NCBI GenBank assembly: GCA_025056735.1
Contig: JANWVR010000104.1
Span: forward strand, 1-64,000
Direction of reading: 5' to 3'
Length of the DNA stretch: 64,000 bases
Source of the DNA: Saprospiraceae bacterium
GTDB lineage: Bacteria; Bacteroidota; Bacteroidia; Chitinophagales; Saprospiraceae
The stretch's first letter is position 1. Each line of letters begins with the position of its first letter. The notes beneath the pieces were generated by a model. The model saw only the letters and a list, made by a program, of their open reading frames with translations. It did not search any database and was not told where the DNA came from. This document shows, piece after piece, positions 1-7,711 of the stretch. The translations under genes were made by a program, and so were the position numbers.

Positions 1-1
1 C

Positions 2-634
2 CCGCGGCGGGCGTGGCTGTGCTATGTTGAAATGATGCAGCACATTGAGGTGGATGGCAAAGACCTGTGCCGCCTTTCGATGTGTCAGCGCCTTGCCGGC
101 GACGTGAAGGAAGCGAAAGCCACTGCGCGTCGGGCGCTCCAGCTCGACCCTTACCACGCTGAGGCCTGCTACCAGCTGGCGGCCGGCTTTGCCGAGGAGC
201 ATGATTACTGTCAGGCCTTGCGTTGGCTGCGACAGGCCGTACGCAACGACGAAAACCATGTCGCGGCCCACCAACTGCTCGCTGCCGTGTACAATCAGAC
301 CAATCAGCCATCGCTGGCCCACCGCCACGCCTGGCACGCCATTGAACAAGCCCCCGACTCCGCCGACGCCTGGACATGCCTGTTAGAAAGCCTGCTGCTG
401 CAGCAAAACTTCAAAGATGCCGCGCAAACCGCCCAGGTAGCCCTGCAACACGCGCACACCGCTGAACTCCTCTACTGCGCCGCCGCCTGCCACTTCTTAG
501 CCGAACAACGCGAGCAGGCCCTCGACCTGCTCCACCGCGCCTTCCAACACGCCCCCGAACACAGCGCCCTGCTCTTCCAATGGGCGCCTCACCTGCTTGA
601 CGACGAGGCCGTGCAAAAAGTCTTACAACTTTAA
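2..634 (+). CDS. TPR-repeat protein, 3' part (gene enters from the left edge)
   Basis: The reading frame is open from base 2 to the TAA at 632-634 with no stop before the first ATG at 32, so this is probably the end of a longer gene rather than a complete 200-residue protein. What is visible is a chain of helix pairs with the ~34-residue spacing and residue pattern of tetratricopeptide repeats, for example ALQLDPYHAEACYQLA and AFQHAPEHSALLFQWA. TPR arrays are protein-protein interaction scaffolds; the partner cannot be inferred here. No signal peptide can be judged because the N-terminus is missing. The gene ends just upstream of the rplU promoter, so it is probably a separate transcription unit. 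If the ATG at 32 were the true start, the protein would be a small six-repeat TPR protein. Confidence 0.8.
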   Translation, partial: PRRAWLCYVEMMQHIEVDGKDLCRLSMCQRLAGDVKEAKATARRALQLDPYHAEACYQLAAGFAEEHDYCQALRWLRQAVRNDENHVAAHQLLAAVYNQTNQPSLAHRHAWHAIEQAPDSADAWTCLLESLLLQQNFKDAAQTAQVALQHAHTAELLYCAAACHFLAEQREQALDLLHRAFQHAPEHSALLFQWAPHLLDDEAVQKVLQL

Positions 635-640
635 AAAAAC

Positions 641-673
641 TTTGCTCAACTAAATGCAACGTGCGTACCTTTG
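641..673 (+). promoter_or_regulatory. Bacteroidota-type promoter for rplU-rpmA
   Basis: TTTG at 641-644 and TACCTTTG at 666-673 are separated by 21 nt, matching the known Bacteroidota sigma consensus TTTG / TAnnTTTG. It lies 55 nt upstream of the rplU ATG. Transcription start not demonstrated. Confidence 0.65.
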
Positions 674-728
674 CCGGCCCTTTCGGGGGTAGTCACTCTT
701 TTTTGGCAATAAAACTGCATTTTCTCAC

Positions 729-1040
729 ATGTTCGCGATCGTTTCCATCGCCGGTCAACAGTTCAAAGTTGAGGAAGGTCAGAAGATCTTCGTCCACCGG
801 CTGGCAGCTCAGGAAGGAGATGCCGTCTCCTTCGACACCGTGCACCTTATTGACCGCGGCGCGGAGGTGTCCATCGGTACCCCGTACGTAACGGGCGCCC
901 AGGTAAAAGCCACCGTACTGGGGCATTTGAAGGGCGATAAGGTGATTGTCTTCCACAAAAAACGCCGCAAAGGCTATCGCAAGAAGAAGGGTCATCGTCA
1001 GTCTTTCACCCAATTACAAATCGAAGCCATCGCCGGCTAA
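729..1040 (+). CDS. rplU: 50S ribosomal protein L21
   Basis: A 103-residue protein that begins MFAIVSIAGQQFKVEEGQ and contains the basic segment FHKKRRKGYRKKKGHRQ, both characteristic of bacterial L21. L21 binds 23S rRNA domain I/II next to L20 in the large ribosomal subunit. It has the normal L21 length; some Bacteroidota L21 proteins, as I recall, carry a C-terminal helix-hairpin-helix extension, and here that extension is on the neighbouring L27 instead. The gene is followed after 39 nt by rpmA in the usual rplU-rpmA order, and a good promoter lies upstream. The ATG at 729 gives the canonical N-terminus, so the start is secure. Confidence 0.97.
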   Translation: MFAIVSIAGQQFKVEEGQKIFVHRLAAQEGDAVSFDTVHLIDRGAEVSIGTPYVTGAQVKATVLGHLKGDKVIVFHKKRRKGYRKKKGHRQSFTQLQIEAIAG

Positions 1041-1079
1041 CGGCCATCCATTCATCCACCTTTAAAAAGACTCCTCGTC

Positions 1080-1964
1080 ATGGCACATAAGAAAGGCGTA
1101 GGTTCTACCGATAACGGCCGCGACAGTAAAAGCAAACGCTTAGGCGTCAAGATCTTCGGCGGCCAGAAAGCCATCGCAGGCAACATCATCGTGCGCCAGC
1201 GCGGCACGAAGTTTCACCCCGGCAATAACGTGTACATGGGGCGCGATCACACTCTCCATGCAGCTGTGGACGGCATTGTAGCTTTTAAGCGCACTTACAA
1301 GGATCGCCGCATCGTCAGCGTCATTCCGTTCTCGGAGGTAGAAGTGTTGGAAGTCGCGGCTCCCGAAGCTGTTCTCCAAACCGCTCCCAGCTCGCGTAAA
1401 CCCGAAATTTCCGTTCCAGCGCCTGCAATAACAGAGGCGCCGTCCGTACAAGCGCAAGAGGAACTGCCCGCAGTAGAAGGGGCGCCTGCGGCCGTGGCCG
1501 AAGTACCTGCATCAGAGGCAGAAGCGCCTGCTTCGTCTATGGAATGGTCGGAAGCCGCGCTGGAACTGCCTGCAATAGAAGAGGCATCCGCAGCGGTGGC
1601 CGAAGCACCTGTGGCAAAGGCGGAAACGCCGGCAACCTCTGAGATACCCTCTGCCGAAGAAGCTGTTCAATCGGCTAAAAAGGCCAGTAAAAAAACGCCT
1701 AAGCTCAACGATCTCAAGATCATAGAAGGCATCGGCCCCAAAATCGAGCAGATACTGAAAGAGGCAGGTGTTGACACCTGGGAAGCGTTGGCCAATACTC
1801 CGGTAGAGCGCCTGCGCGAGATTCTGGATGCTGCAGGCCCACGCTATCAGGTACACGACCCGGCCACCTGGCCCGCTCAGGCGCGCTTTGCCGCTAACGG
1901 CGAGTGGGAAGAGCTGAAAGACTACCAGGACATGCTCATCGGCGGGCGCAAGCCTGAAGAATAA
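1080..1964 (+). CDS. rpmA: 50S ribosomal protein L27 with long C-terminal extension
   Basis: Residues 1-86 are a standard L27 ([20 protein letters not shown] at the start, then [22 protein letters not shown]), a protein near the peptidyl-transferase centre. Unlike the usual ~85-90 residues, this product has 294. Residues ~95-205 are an Ala/Pro/Glu-rich, probably disordered linker that contains two imperfect 26-residue repeats (128-153 [16 protein letters not shown]... and 162-187 [16 protein letters not shown]...). Residues ~207-294 form a compact domain with a helix-hairpin-helix core ([20 protein letters not shown]). Similar HhH tails occur on ribosomal proteins of Bacteroidota (family knowledge, from memory). 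The N-terminus has no cleavable prepeptide of the Firmicutes type. The fusion is a single uninterrupted frame ending at 1964, followed by a strong terminator. Confidence 0.95.
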   Translation: MAHKKGVGSTDNGRDSKSKRLGVKIFGGQKAIAGNIIVRQRGTKFHPGNNVYMGRDHTLHAAVDGIVAFKRTYKDRRIVSVIPFSEVEVLEVAAPEAVLQTAPSSRKPEISVPAPAITEAPSVQAQEELPAVEGAPAAVAEVPASEAEAPASSMEWSEAALELPAIEEASAAVAEAPVAKAETPATSEIPSAEEAVQSAKKASKKTPKLNDLKIIEGIGPKIEQILKEAGVDTWEALANTPVERLREILDAAGPRYQVHDPATWPAQARFAANGEWEELKDYQDMLIGGRKPEE

Positions 1965-2014
1965 GGCTGGCGGCGCGAGTCCAGTTACGAAATCCATCCT
2001 TTACCACAAAAAGC

Positions 2015-2055
2015 AAGAGCGGTGGGCGTTCGCTGAAGAACCCCACCGCTCTTTT
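2015..2055 (+). terminator. Rho-independent terminator after rpmA
   Basis: A perfect 12-bp stem AAGAGCGGTGGG (2015-2026) / CCCACCGCTCTT (2042-2053), loop of 15 nt, ending in TTTT. It closes the rplU-rpmA unit and stands 15 nt before the crcB start. Confidence 0.85.
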
Positions 2056-2069
2056 GTATCTTCTGACGC

Positions 2070-2435
2070 ATGCTCAAGCCTTTCGTTCTGGTTTTTTTCG
2101 GCGGCGGTTTAGGCAGCTTAGTTCGCTATGGGCTCTGGCTTTTGCTGCGCCCCTGGCAGGCCCACTTTCCTTGGGCGACGTTTGCTACTAACGCCATTGC
2201 CTGCTTCCTGTTTGGCCTGTTTCTGGCCTGGCAAGGGCACGGCTGGCTGTCGGACGACCGCCGCCTGCTGCTGATTACGGGCTTCTGCGGCGGATTCAGC
2301 ACCTACTCTACCTTTACCTCCGAGAGTTGGGGCCTGTGGCAAAGCGGCCACCACGGCGCATGGTTGGCCTACGTAGCGGGCCAGTTCTTGGTGTGCACCG
2401 CCTTTTTGCTGCTTGGGCTGCGTCTGGGCAGCTGA
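2070..2435 (+). CDS. crcB: Fluoride exporter CrcB/FluC
   Basis: A 121-residue membrane protein with four hydrophobic segments, the expected size for one subunit of the dual-topology FluC dimer that exports fluoride and protects enolase and pyrophosphatase. Family motifs are visible: GGGLGSLVRYG near the N-terminus, FATNAIACFLFG in helix 2, and GFCGGFSTYSTFTSE in helix 3 (the polar track and central Na+ region). The gene is monocistronic in appearance: a terminator precedes it and the next gene is convergent 17 nt away. No fluoride riboswitch was recognised in the 15 nt between the terminator and the ATG, so regulation is not evident. Confidence 0.93.
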   Translation: MLKPFVLVFFGGGLGSLVRYGLWLLLRPWQAHFPWATFATNAIACFLFGLFLAWQGHGWLSDDRRLLLITGFCGGFSTYSTFTSESWGLWQSGHHGAWLAYVAGQFLVCTAFLLLGLRLGS

Positions 2436-2452
2436 GCCTTCGCGCGTGTCCC

Positions 2453-3064
2453 TTACTTCGCGGAGGCGCGCCATTTAATGGTGCAGCCGATAGCCTTGGT
2501 TTCCGTGCGCGGTACTTCTTTGCCAGCCAGGAGCGCCTCGATGGCGTTTTCTAAATAGCGCTCTTTGACGGCATTCGGCTCCTCGTGGTTGTCGTCAATA
2601 GCGCCAATGTAGCGCACCCGGCGATTTTTGTCGAGCAGATAGACGTGCGGCGTGCGCGTGGCGCCATAAGCGCGCGCAATCTCCTGGGTTTCATCGTACA
2701 GATAGACGAACGGGAAGCCCTTCTCCTTGGCGCGCTTTTGCATGTTCTCGTAGCTGTCAGCAGGCTGGATGTCCTTGTCGTTGGGGTTGATGGCAATGAC
2801 CGGAAAGCCTTTTTTCGCGTACTTCTTGTGCAAAGCAATGATGCGGTCTTCGTACGCCACTGCAAAAGGGCAGTGGTTGCAGGTGAAGATGACGACGTAG
2901 CCTTTGGCCTTTTTCATCTTGCCCAGAGAGACCGTTTTGCCATCCACGTTTTTAAGATTGAAATCGCGTGCTTCATCGCCTACGCGATAGCCACCGCTTT
3001 GCGCCCAAAGCGAGACAGCCGAAAAAAGGAAAAACAGGAGCGACAGTTGGAGTGCTTGTTTCAT
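2453..3064 (-). CDS. Exported thioredoxin-fold (redoxin) protein, PRX-like
   Basis: A 203-residue protein with a signal peptide (MKQALQLSLLFFLFSAVSLWAQ) followed by an AhpC/TSA-Redoxin fold: VGDEARDFNLKNVDGKTVSL, then the redox site FTCNHCPFA (CxxC), PNDKD, and the cis-Pro loop GATRTPHVYLLD. The layout matches the PRX-like thioredoxin family in which an extracytoplasmic CxxCP motif replaces the classic WCxxC. It probably acts as a periplasmic thiol oxidoreductase or reductase; the substrate is unknown. It lies 37 nt downstream of a second thioredoxin-fold gene on the same strand, so the two are probably co-transcribed. The product has four cysteines in all: the pair in CNHC, one in the signal peptide region absent, and one near the C-terminus (AIGCTIKW), the last a possible structural or resolving residue. 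Confidence 0.88.
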   Translation of the reverse strand: MKQALQLSLLFFLFSAVSLWAQSGGYRVGDEARDFNLKNVDGKTVSLGKMKKAKGYVVIFTCNHCPFAVAYEDRIIALHKKYAKKGFPVIAINPNDKDIQPADSYENMQKRAKEKGFPFVYLYDETQEIARAYGATRTPHVYLLDKNRRVRYIGAIDDNHEEPNAVKERYLENAIEALLAGKEVPRTETKAIGCTIKWRASAK

Positions 3065-3101
3065 GTACTATAAAATGATTTGTTTGAATGATGAAATGCG
3101 T

Positions 3102-3593
3102 TTACTGGCCTAAGGCTTCCTGCACGGCCTTCTCGAGGTCTTCATAGTGAACCTGACGCTCAAAAAAGCGCTCAAATTTCTTCTTGGGTTGCACCACCAA
3201 TGTTGCCGGAATGGCGCCCGACCACTCGGTAGCCACAACGTCTATCCAGTCGTTGGGCGTTTTTTCGTCCAGAAAAACAACGTGACTTTTCAGGGCATGG
3301 CGCTCGACGAACGGCTTGAGCCGGCGGTCCACATCGCGTCGAAAATCGGTACTGACGAGCACCACGCGCACGGGCTTCTGGCTGTATTCCGCGTGAAGTT
3401 TCTCAAAGTGCGGCAGTTCGGCTACACATGGCGCGCACCACGTGGCCCAGAAATTAAGTACATAAACCGTGTCGGAGGCGCCCGAACGCCAGGCGCTTAG
3501 CTGCGCCGATTTGATAAATGGTATCGTGTCTTGTCCCTTCATCAGGGAAAAAGTAAAGGTCGTTACCAGCAAGAGCAATAGGGTTTTTCTCAT
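3102..3593 (-). CDS. TlpA-like exported thiol:disulfide oxidoreductase
   Basis: A 163-residue protein with an N-terminal signal peptide (MRKTLLLLLVTTFTFSLMKGQ) and a thioredoxin fold: VLNFWATWCAPCVAELPHFEKL carries the WCxxC redox site (Cys pair), followed by VVLVSTDFRRD and the cis-Pro loop AIPATLVV. TlpA/ResA-type proteins reduce disulfides in exported proteins such as cytochromes c. Spacing (37 nt) and orientation suggest an operon with the following redoxin gene, giving two exported thioredoxin-fold proteins in one unit. The ATG at 3593 gives the signal peptide directly. A promoter-like TATTTTTG element lies on the minus strand 38 nt upstream. Confidence 0.9.
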   Translation of the reverse strand: MRKTLLLLLVTTFTFSLMKGQDTIPFIKSAQLSAWRSGASDTVYVLNFWATWCAPCVAELPHFEKLHAEYSQKPVRVVLVSTDFRRDVDRRLKPFVERHALKSHVVFLDEKTPNDWIDVVATEWSGAIPATLVVQPKKKFERFFERQVHYEDLEKAVQEALGQ

Positions 3594-3630
3594 AGCGCAC
3601 CATTAACGCGCTAATTGCGCGGATTGTTGG

Positions 3631-3663
3631 CAAAAATAGATGGACGGGCGTGCTTCCGCGCAA
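3631..3663 (-). promoter_or_regulatory. Predicted promoter of the thioredoxin-fold pair
   Basis: On the minus strand TTG (3663-3661) and TATTTTTG (3638-3631) are 22 nt apart, close to the Bacteroidota consensus. The TlpA-like start codon is 38 nt further on. Confidence 0.5.
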
Positions 3664-3930
3664 CAGGTTTCAGAGCGCTCCCAATCTGCACAGGCTGCCG
3701 TCGGGTCTGGCATCGGTCGCGCGTTGTGCGCGACGCCGAACGGACAGACTCGTTTTTTACCAACGGCGAAACAAACATTTAATACAACTGCTGGCGCAAC
3801 AATCGGCACGCACGTGCACCTTTGGGAGTTTATTTCTGAAGACCGTGCCGAAGCTATTTTCCTCGCTTTTGCGGGCCTCCGGAGTTTCGTCAAGTCTGCC
3901 AGCCTTTTTTCATAGAAAAGCCTTTTGCCT
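3664..3930. other. Intergenic region between divergent genes
   Basis: No gene is supported here. Overlapping open frames exist on both strands but their translations are rich in Arg, Ser and Cys without any family pattern. It presumably holds the promoter of the large gene at 3931, but I see no clear TAnnTTTG element for it. Confidence 0.5.
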
Positions 3931-6900
3931 ATGCCACAAGTTATCCAGACTCCCAATGGCATTGAAGTGCCGTTAATCAAGCCGCGCAAGTTTCTGGGCG
4001 AGCGTTCGAGCGCATCGGTGCGCTACACGGTAAACAATGCGCCAGATGTGCTTTTTGCGCTGTTGCAAAACCAACCTTTCCCGCAGCGCGTCATTCGGCT
4101 GAGCGAGGTTTCCGCTCAGGCAGGCGCGGGTGGCGAGGGCATTCAATTCGCCAACGGCCAGGGGACGGTGAGTTTTCAGGCGCGCGGACGGGTGGCTTCG
4201 GGCATGGCAATTTATCCTGACCCGGCGCTGCTGCTGCGCGAGTTGGGGCTGGAGGACGACATCAGCCCTGGGCTGCCGCTGAAGGCCGACCCGGCGAGCA
4301 ACTATTTGCTGCTGCGCTGGGCATATGCGTTCGACGCGCGCGGCAAGGGCAACGCGCTCTTTGGCAGCGCGGCAGCAGCTTCGGCAAGCGCAGAGGGTCG
4401 TAGCGAAGGGCTATTTGCCATCGTGCGCCGCCTGCCCAAAGACATGGGCGCTGCCGAGGCCGTCTTCGAGGCCACGCAAAATTGGCTGCTGCCGGCGCAA
4501 ATCACGTCGGCAGACGACCTCGAGCCGGGCACGTGGCTCATCGCCGAGGTGGATAGCAGCATTGCCGCTGGGCTGCAGGCGCAGTACGGTTTTCTATACA
4601 GTTGGGTGCGCGAGACGCAGGCGCAAGGCCTTTCGGGCGACATAGGGCTACACCTTCAACTGGGCGCCACCGCAGGCGTAGGGTTTCAGGCGTCGGGCCG
4701 CTTTGCCGTTGTCGTCAGCCGCGAGGGCAACGATCCCAAAGACCGCCGACTGCGCATTCGGCTGTTCAAGCAGCGCCAGCGCGGATGGAGCGCCAGTGCC
4801 GACGTGCGCGCCGGCCTCCGGGCCGACCTGAGCCGCTTCCTGCCGCCCAACCTGACGGACTTCGTCCGCGCAGCGTTCGGCGCGCAAGGGCTGCAGGTGC
4901 TCAAAGACTTAGAAGACATAGAAGCCTGGACATCGCCCGACGCCGACCTGCCCGGCATGCTGGCTGGCCTGAGCAGCCGGTACTTCCAGAAATTCGTCAA
5001 AGACACTACCAAAATAGACCCAAAAACAGCATTCGACGAAGCCAAAAAGACGCTGCAAACCTGGCTCGACCGCTGGAACGAGCTCGACCACGAGGTCGCC
5101 AGCTTCCTGTGGAAACAGGCCGAAAAGAAGGTGAACCTGACCAAAATCCGCGCATTTAACGAGCAGTTGCGGCAGATGGATGCCGAGAAAGCGCAGGCCT
5201 TTTTGCGCCAGCAAATCGAGAAGGTGGACTTTTTCCAGACGCTGGGCGGTCAGTTTCTGCTGGCGCTGCTGCCTGAGGAGAACGTGCTGACGCTGCTGAG
5301 CGACCGAGGTGTCTTCCAGCAGGTGCGCGAGCGCGCCCAAAAGGCGGCAGCGATTCTCGACGGCAGCGCGTTCACCGACCTGCTGGTGCGCCTGCAAAAC
5401 CAGCTGAACAAGCGCCTGCGCGTCGAAGAGGCCGAAAAGTGGGCCGATGACTTAGAATTTGAACAGATAGACGAGTGGCTGCGCCTCAAAATGGCGCGCT
5501 TTTTAGATGAAAAAGCCTTTCAAAAACCGCACGTCCGGCAGGTGCGCGAGACGGTGCACCGCCTACTGGCGCAAAAAGAGGTTTTTTATGAAAAAGCCCT
5601 GCAAGCCCTTCAGCGCCACTACGGCTACGGCTTGAGCGCTGCCTTTCAAAAAAGCGCCAGCCATGCGGCGTTGGTGGACCTTACGGTGGACGGAGCAAAA
5701 GCCCGGACACTGCTTCGCCAGGCGCTGCTGGGCCGTTTCGATGCGATCCTCACCGCGCCGAAGGCCGGTGTTACGCTGCACGAAGGCACGCTCACGCACG
5801 GCATTCGCACGCAGAGCAGCATCGCGGTGCAGCTGCCGTTTGCGCAGGGAAGTGGCACTTTTTTGAACGAGAGCTTAGCCAAAGCCAGCGCCATTGACGA
5901 GGCCAATGGGCGCATTTTCGTCTATGACCTCAAGGCAACGGACACGGCCGTGAGCAACCGTACGCAGATGAGCGCGCTGACCATAGGCGCCCACGTCCGC
6001 ACCTCGGGCAATCGCGTGCGCGTGTACGACGAACGCTCGCTGACGTATGCGTATTCGTTCCAGCAACTCCGGCCGGCCATGCACGCCGCTGAATTGAAGT
6101 GCCAGGTAAAACCCTATGCCCAGCAGTATCTGAGCGAAGCCCTCGGCCAGGATGCCGACGCCGCTGTAGACGCCTGGGTAGAAGCCTTGGAACGCGACGC
6201 TGAACGCTTGCACCCCAATGGCGCCGGCCTGCTGGGCGATACCTTGCTGCGCTTAGACGTAACGCTGCCCGCCCAGGTCGCTTCTGCCTGGTTGCGCGCA
6301 CCCCTCAGCCCGCAAGCGCCGGAGTACACGCGCATGTCGCGCAACCTGCAACGCCGCATGCGCGAGCTGATACCGCTCTTTTACTTCCAGGACGCGCGCA
6401 AATACGGCGAAAAAGTCGCCCCGGCGTTGGTCGCCTACTCGGCCATGATACCCACGACGGGCTTCCGCCGGGAGGGCAACCGGTTGCTGCTGACCGACGA
6501 TGGCCTGTACTGGAACTGGCCCGACACCGACCAGCGCCGCGCCCTGTTGCTGCACCCCGGCACGCAGGGCCGCCTGAGAGCGCGCCTGCAGGAAATACAC
6601 GACCTAATCCAGCGCCTGCCCGGCCTACCGGCGACCCTGCGCAGAACGTACGACCCAGGGCGCATAGAAGCTTTCACGGACGACCTGCTCAACCTTCTCA
6701 AAGAAAAGCAAAGCGGGTTCGACAGCCTCTTCTTCACCGAGGCGACCATCATCGAGAAAGCCCGCGACGCCGGTGTGGCGCTGGCGCGCTTTCTGAAGGA
6801 AGCCAACAGCCAACCGGCGCGCGCAGTGCGCCATCTGGCGGAGTTTGGCGCGGCCATCACAGAGGCGTTCAATCAGCGGTTGGCGCCGGTCTATGGCGAT

Positions 6901-7104
6901 ACCGGCCTCCGGCCACTGGGTACAGCGCTGTTCGTAGAAGCCGCCCAGGCTTTCCTGCCCGCTGCTACACCTGTGCGGCCCCAGGCGCTCTTGCAAGCGG
7001 CCGTGCTCAAGCCCGATAGCGGCATTAAGCCCGACCCGCGTACGCCGCCTACCCAGGTAGCGCCAGAGGCCATACTCGTGTGCCGCCAGCTGAGCCAGCT
7101 GTGA
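3931..7104 (+). CDS. Unrecognised 1057-residue cytoplasmic protein
   Basis: I do not recognise this protein. The ATG at 3931 is preferred over an in-frame TTG at 3925. There is no signal peptide or obvious membrane helix. Residues ~1-310 are rich in beta-type alternation with Gly/Ala stretches (for example GLHLQLGATAGVGFQASGRF), residues ~310-560 look alpha-helical and charged with coiled-coil character (FLWKQAEKKVNLTKI, RLQNQLNKRLRVEEAEKW), residues ~600-720 return to beta-type sequence (SSIAVQLPFAQGSGTFLNES, RVRVYDERSLTYAYSFQQ), and the rest is mixed helical. It reads as one intact gene with base composition like its neighbours. It is flanked by a divergent gene pair and by a repeat-bearing intergenic region, so it appears monocistronic. 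Its function cannot be inferred from context. Confidence 0.85.
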   Translation: MPQVIQTPNGIEVPLIKPRKFLGERSSASVRYTVNNAPDVLFALLQNQPFPQRVIRLSEVSAQAGAGGEGIQFANGQGTVSFQARGRVASGMAIYPDPALLLRELGLEDDISPGLPLKADPASNYLLLRWAYAFDARGKGNALFGSAAAASASAEGRSEGLFAIVRRLPKDMGAAEAVFEATQNWLLPAQITSADDLEPGTWLIAEVDSSIAAGLQAQYGFLYSWVRETQAQGLSGDIGLHLQLGATAGVGFQASGRFAVVVSREGNDPKDRRLRIRLFKQRQRGWSASADVRAGLRADLSRFLPPNLTDFVRAAFGAQGLQVLKDLEDIEAWTSPDADLPGMLAGLSSRYFQKFVKDTTKIDPKTAFDEAKKTLQTWLDRWNELDHEVASFLWKQAEKKVNLTKIRAFNEQLRQMDAEKAQAFLRQQIEKVDFFQTLGGQFLLALLPEENVLTLLSDRGVFQQVRERAQKAAAILDGSAFTDLLVRLQNQLNKRLRVEEAEKWADDLEFEQIDEWLRLKMARFLDEKAFQKPHVRQVRETVHRLLAQKEVFYEKALQALQRHYGYGLSAAFQKSASHAALVDLTVDGAKARTLLRQALLGRFDAILTAPKAGVTLHEGTLTHGIRTQSSIAVQLPFAQGSGTFLNESLAKASAIDEANGRIFVYDLKATDTAVSNRTQMSALTIGAHVRTSGNRVRVYDERSLTYAYSFQQLRPAMHAAELKCQVKPYAQQYLSEALGQDADAAVDAWVEALERDAERLHPNGAGLLGDTLLRLDVTLPAQVASAWLRAPLSPQAPEYTRMSRNLQRRMRELIPLFYFQDARKYGEKVAPALVAYSAMIPTTGFRREGNRLLLTDDGLYWNWPDTDQRRALLLHPGTQGRLRARLQEIHDLIQRLPGLPATLRRTYDPGRIEAFTDDLLNLLKEKQSGFDSLFFTEATIIEKARDAGVALARFLKEANSQPARAVRHLAEFGAAITEAFNQRLAPVYGDTGLRPLGTALFVEAAQAFLPAATPVRPQALLQAAVLKPDSGIKPDPRTPPTQVAPEAILVCRQLSQL

Positions 7105-7228
7105 GGTTTAAAACCGCCGAGGAGGCAAATCGCTCCGCAAGCCTCGGCATCCGCGGCAGTTGCTGTTTTTATGCTCACTAACAGCCCGTAACTCGTTGAC
7201 TGGCATAATGTTAAAAGTGGGTCGTGTG

Positions 7229-7316
7229 CATCTGTCATCCCGTAACCCTCTGATATCCAAAGGGCTGCTGTGCCCTCTCGGGTTCTTTTATCCATCATGC
7301 TGACAGGCATCACATC
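7229..7316 (-). repeat. Dispersed ~86-nt palindromic repeat, copy A
   Basis: Read on the minus strand it starts GTGATGCCTGTCAG and ends TTACGGGATGACAGATG. It contains the CCCTTTGG...AGAGGG stem variant. It forms an inverted pair with copy B, 24 nt away, in the 607-nt gap between 7104 and 7712. The rest of that gap shows no supported gene. Confidence 0.75.
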
Positions 7317-7340
7317 CGGCTGCTGGCAAGAGGTGTGAAT

Positions 7341-7426
7341 GTGATGTTTATCGGGATGTTTGATGCAGGAGGGAGGTATCTGCGTCTATCCACCCGATGA
7401 ATTGGACGGTTACAGGATGATAGATG
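7341..7426 (+). repeat. Dispersed ~86-nt palindromic repeat, copy B
   Basis: Starts GTGATGTTTATCGGGATG, has the CACCCGATGAATTGGACGG core and ends TTACAGGATGATAGATG. It aligns without gaps to copy C (26091-26176). It stands 286 nt upstream of the CapA-like gene. Confidence 0.8.
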
Positions 7427-7711
7427 CGGTGTTACGCCCAAATTTCGGCTAACGGCTTTTAACCGATGGAATTGCAATCTATTGAAAACTGGATTTTTGA
7501 GTGTGCGCTTCTGTTAGCCCAGGTTTTCTATACGGACTCACTGTGTCCCAATTGCACAGAACAGCATTGCGGCCAGCTGGCGCAGGTTAGATGAGGAAGC
7601 GAGGATACAAGCATTTAGCGACCTTTGCCATTGCTTTTAATCGGGCCGCCTTAGGATATTTTTTAGATAAAAAAAAACCGGACTGGCCGGTGACAGAGAA
7701 GACACGACGCT

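Noticed and set aside
3603-3989. A 128-codon open frame on the minus strand in the intergenic region
   Set aside because: It overlaps the start of the 1057-residue gene, is Cys/Arg/Ala-rich without motifs, and competes with plus-strand frames of the same quality.
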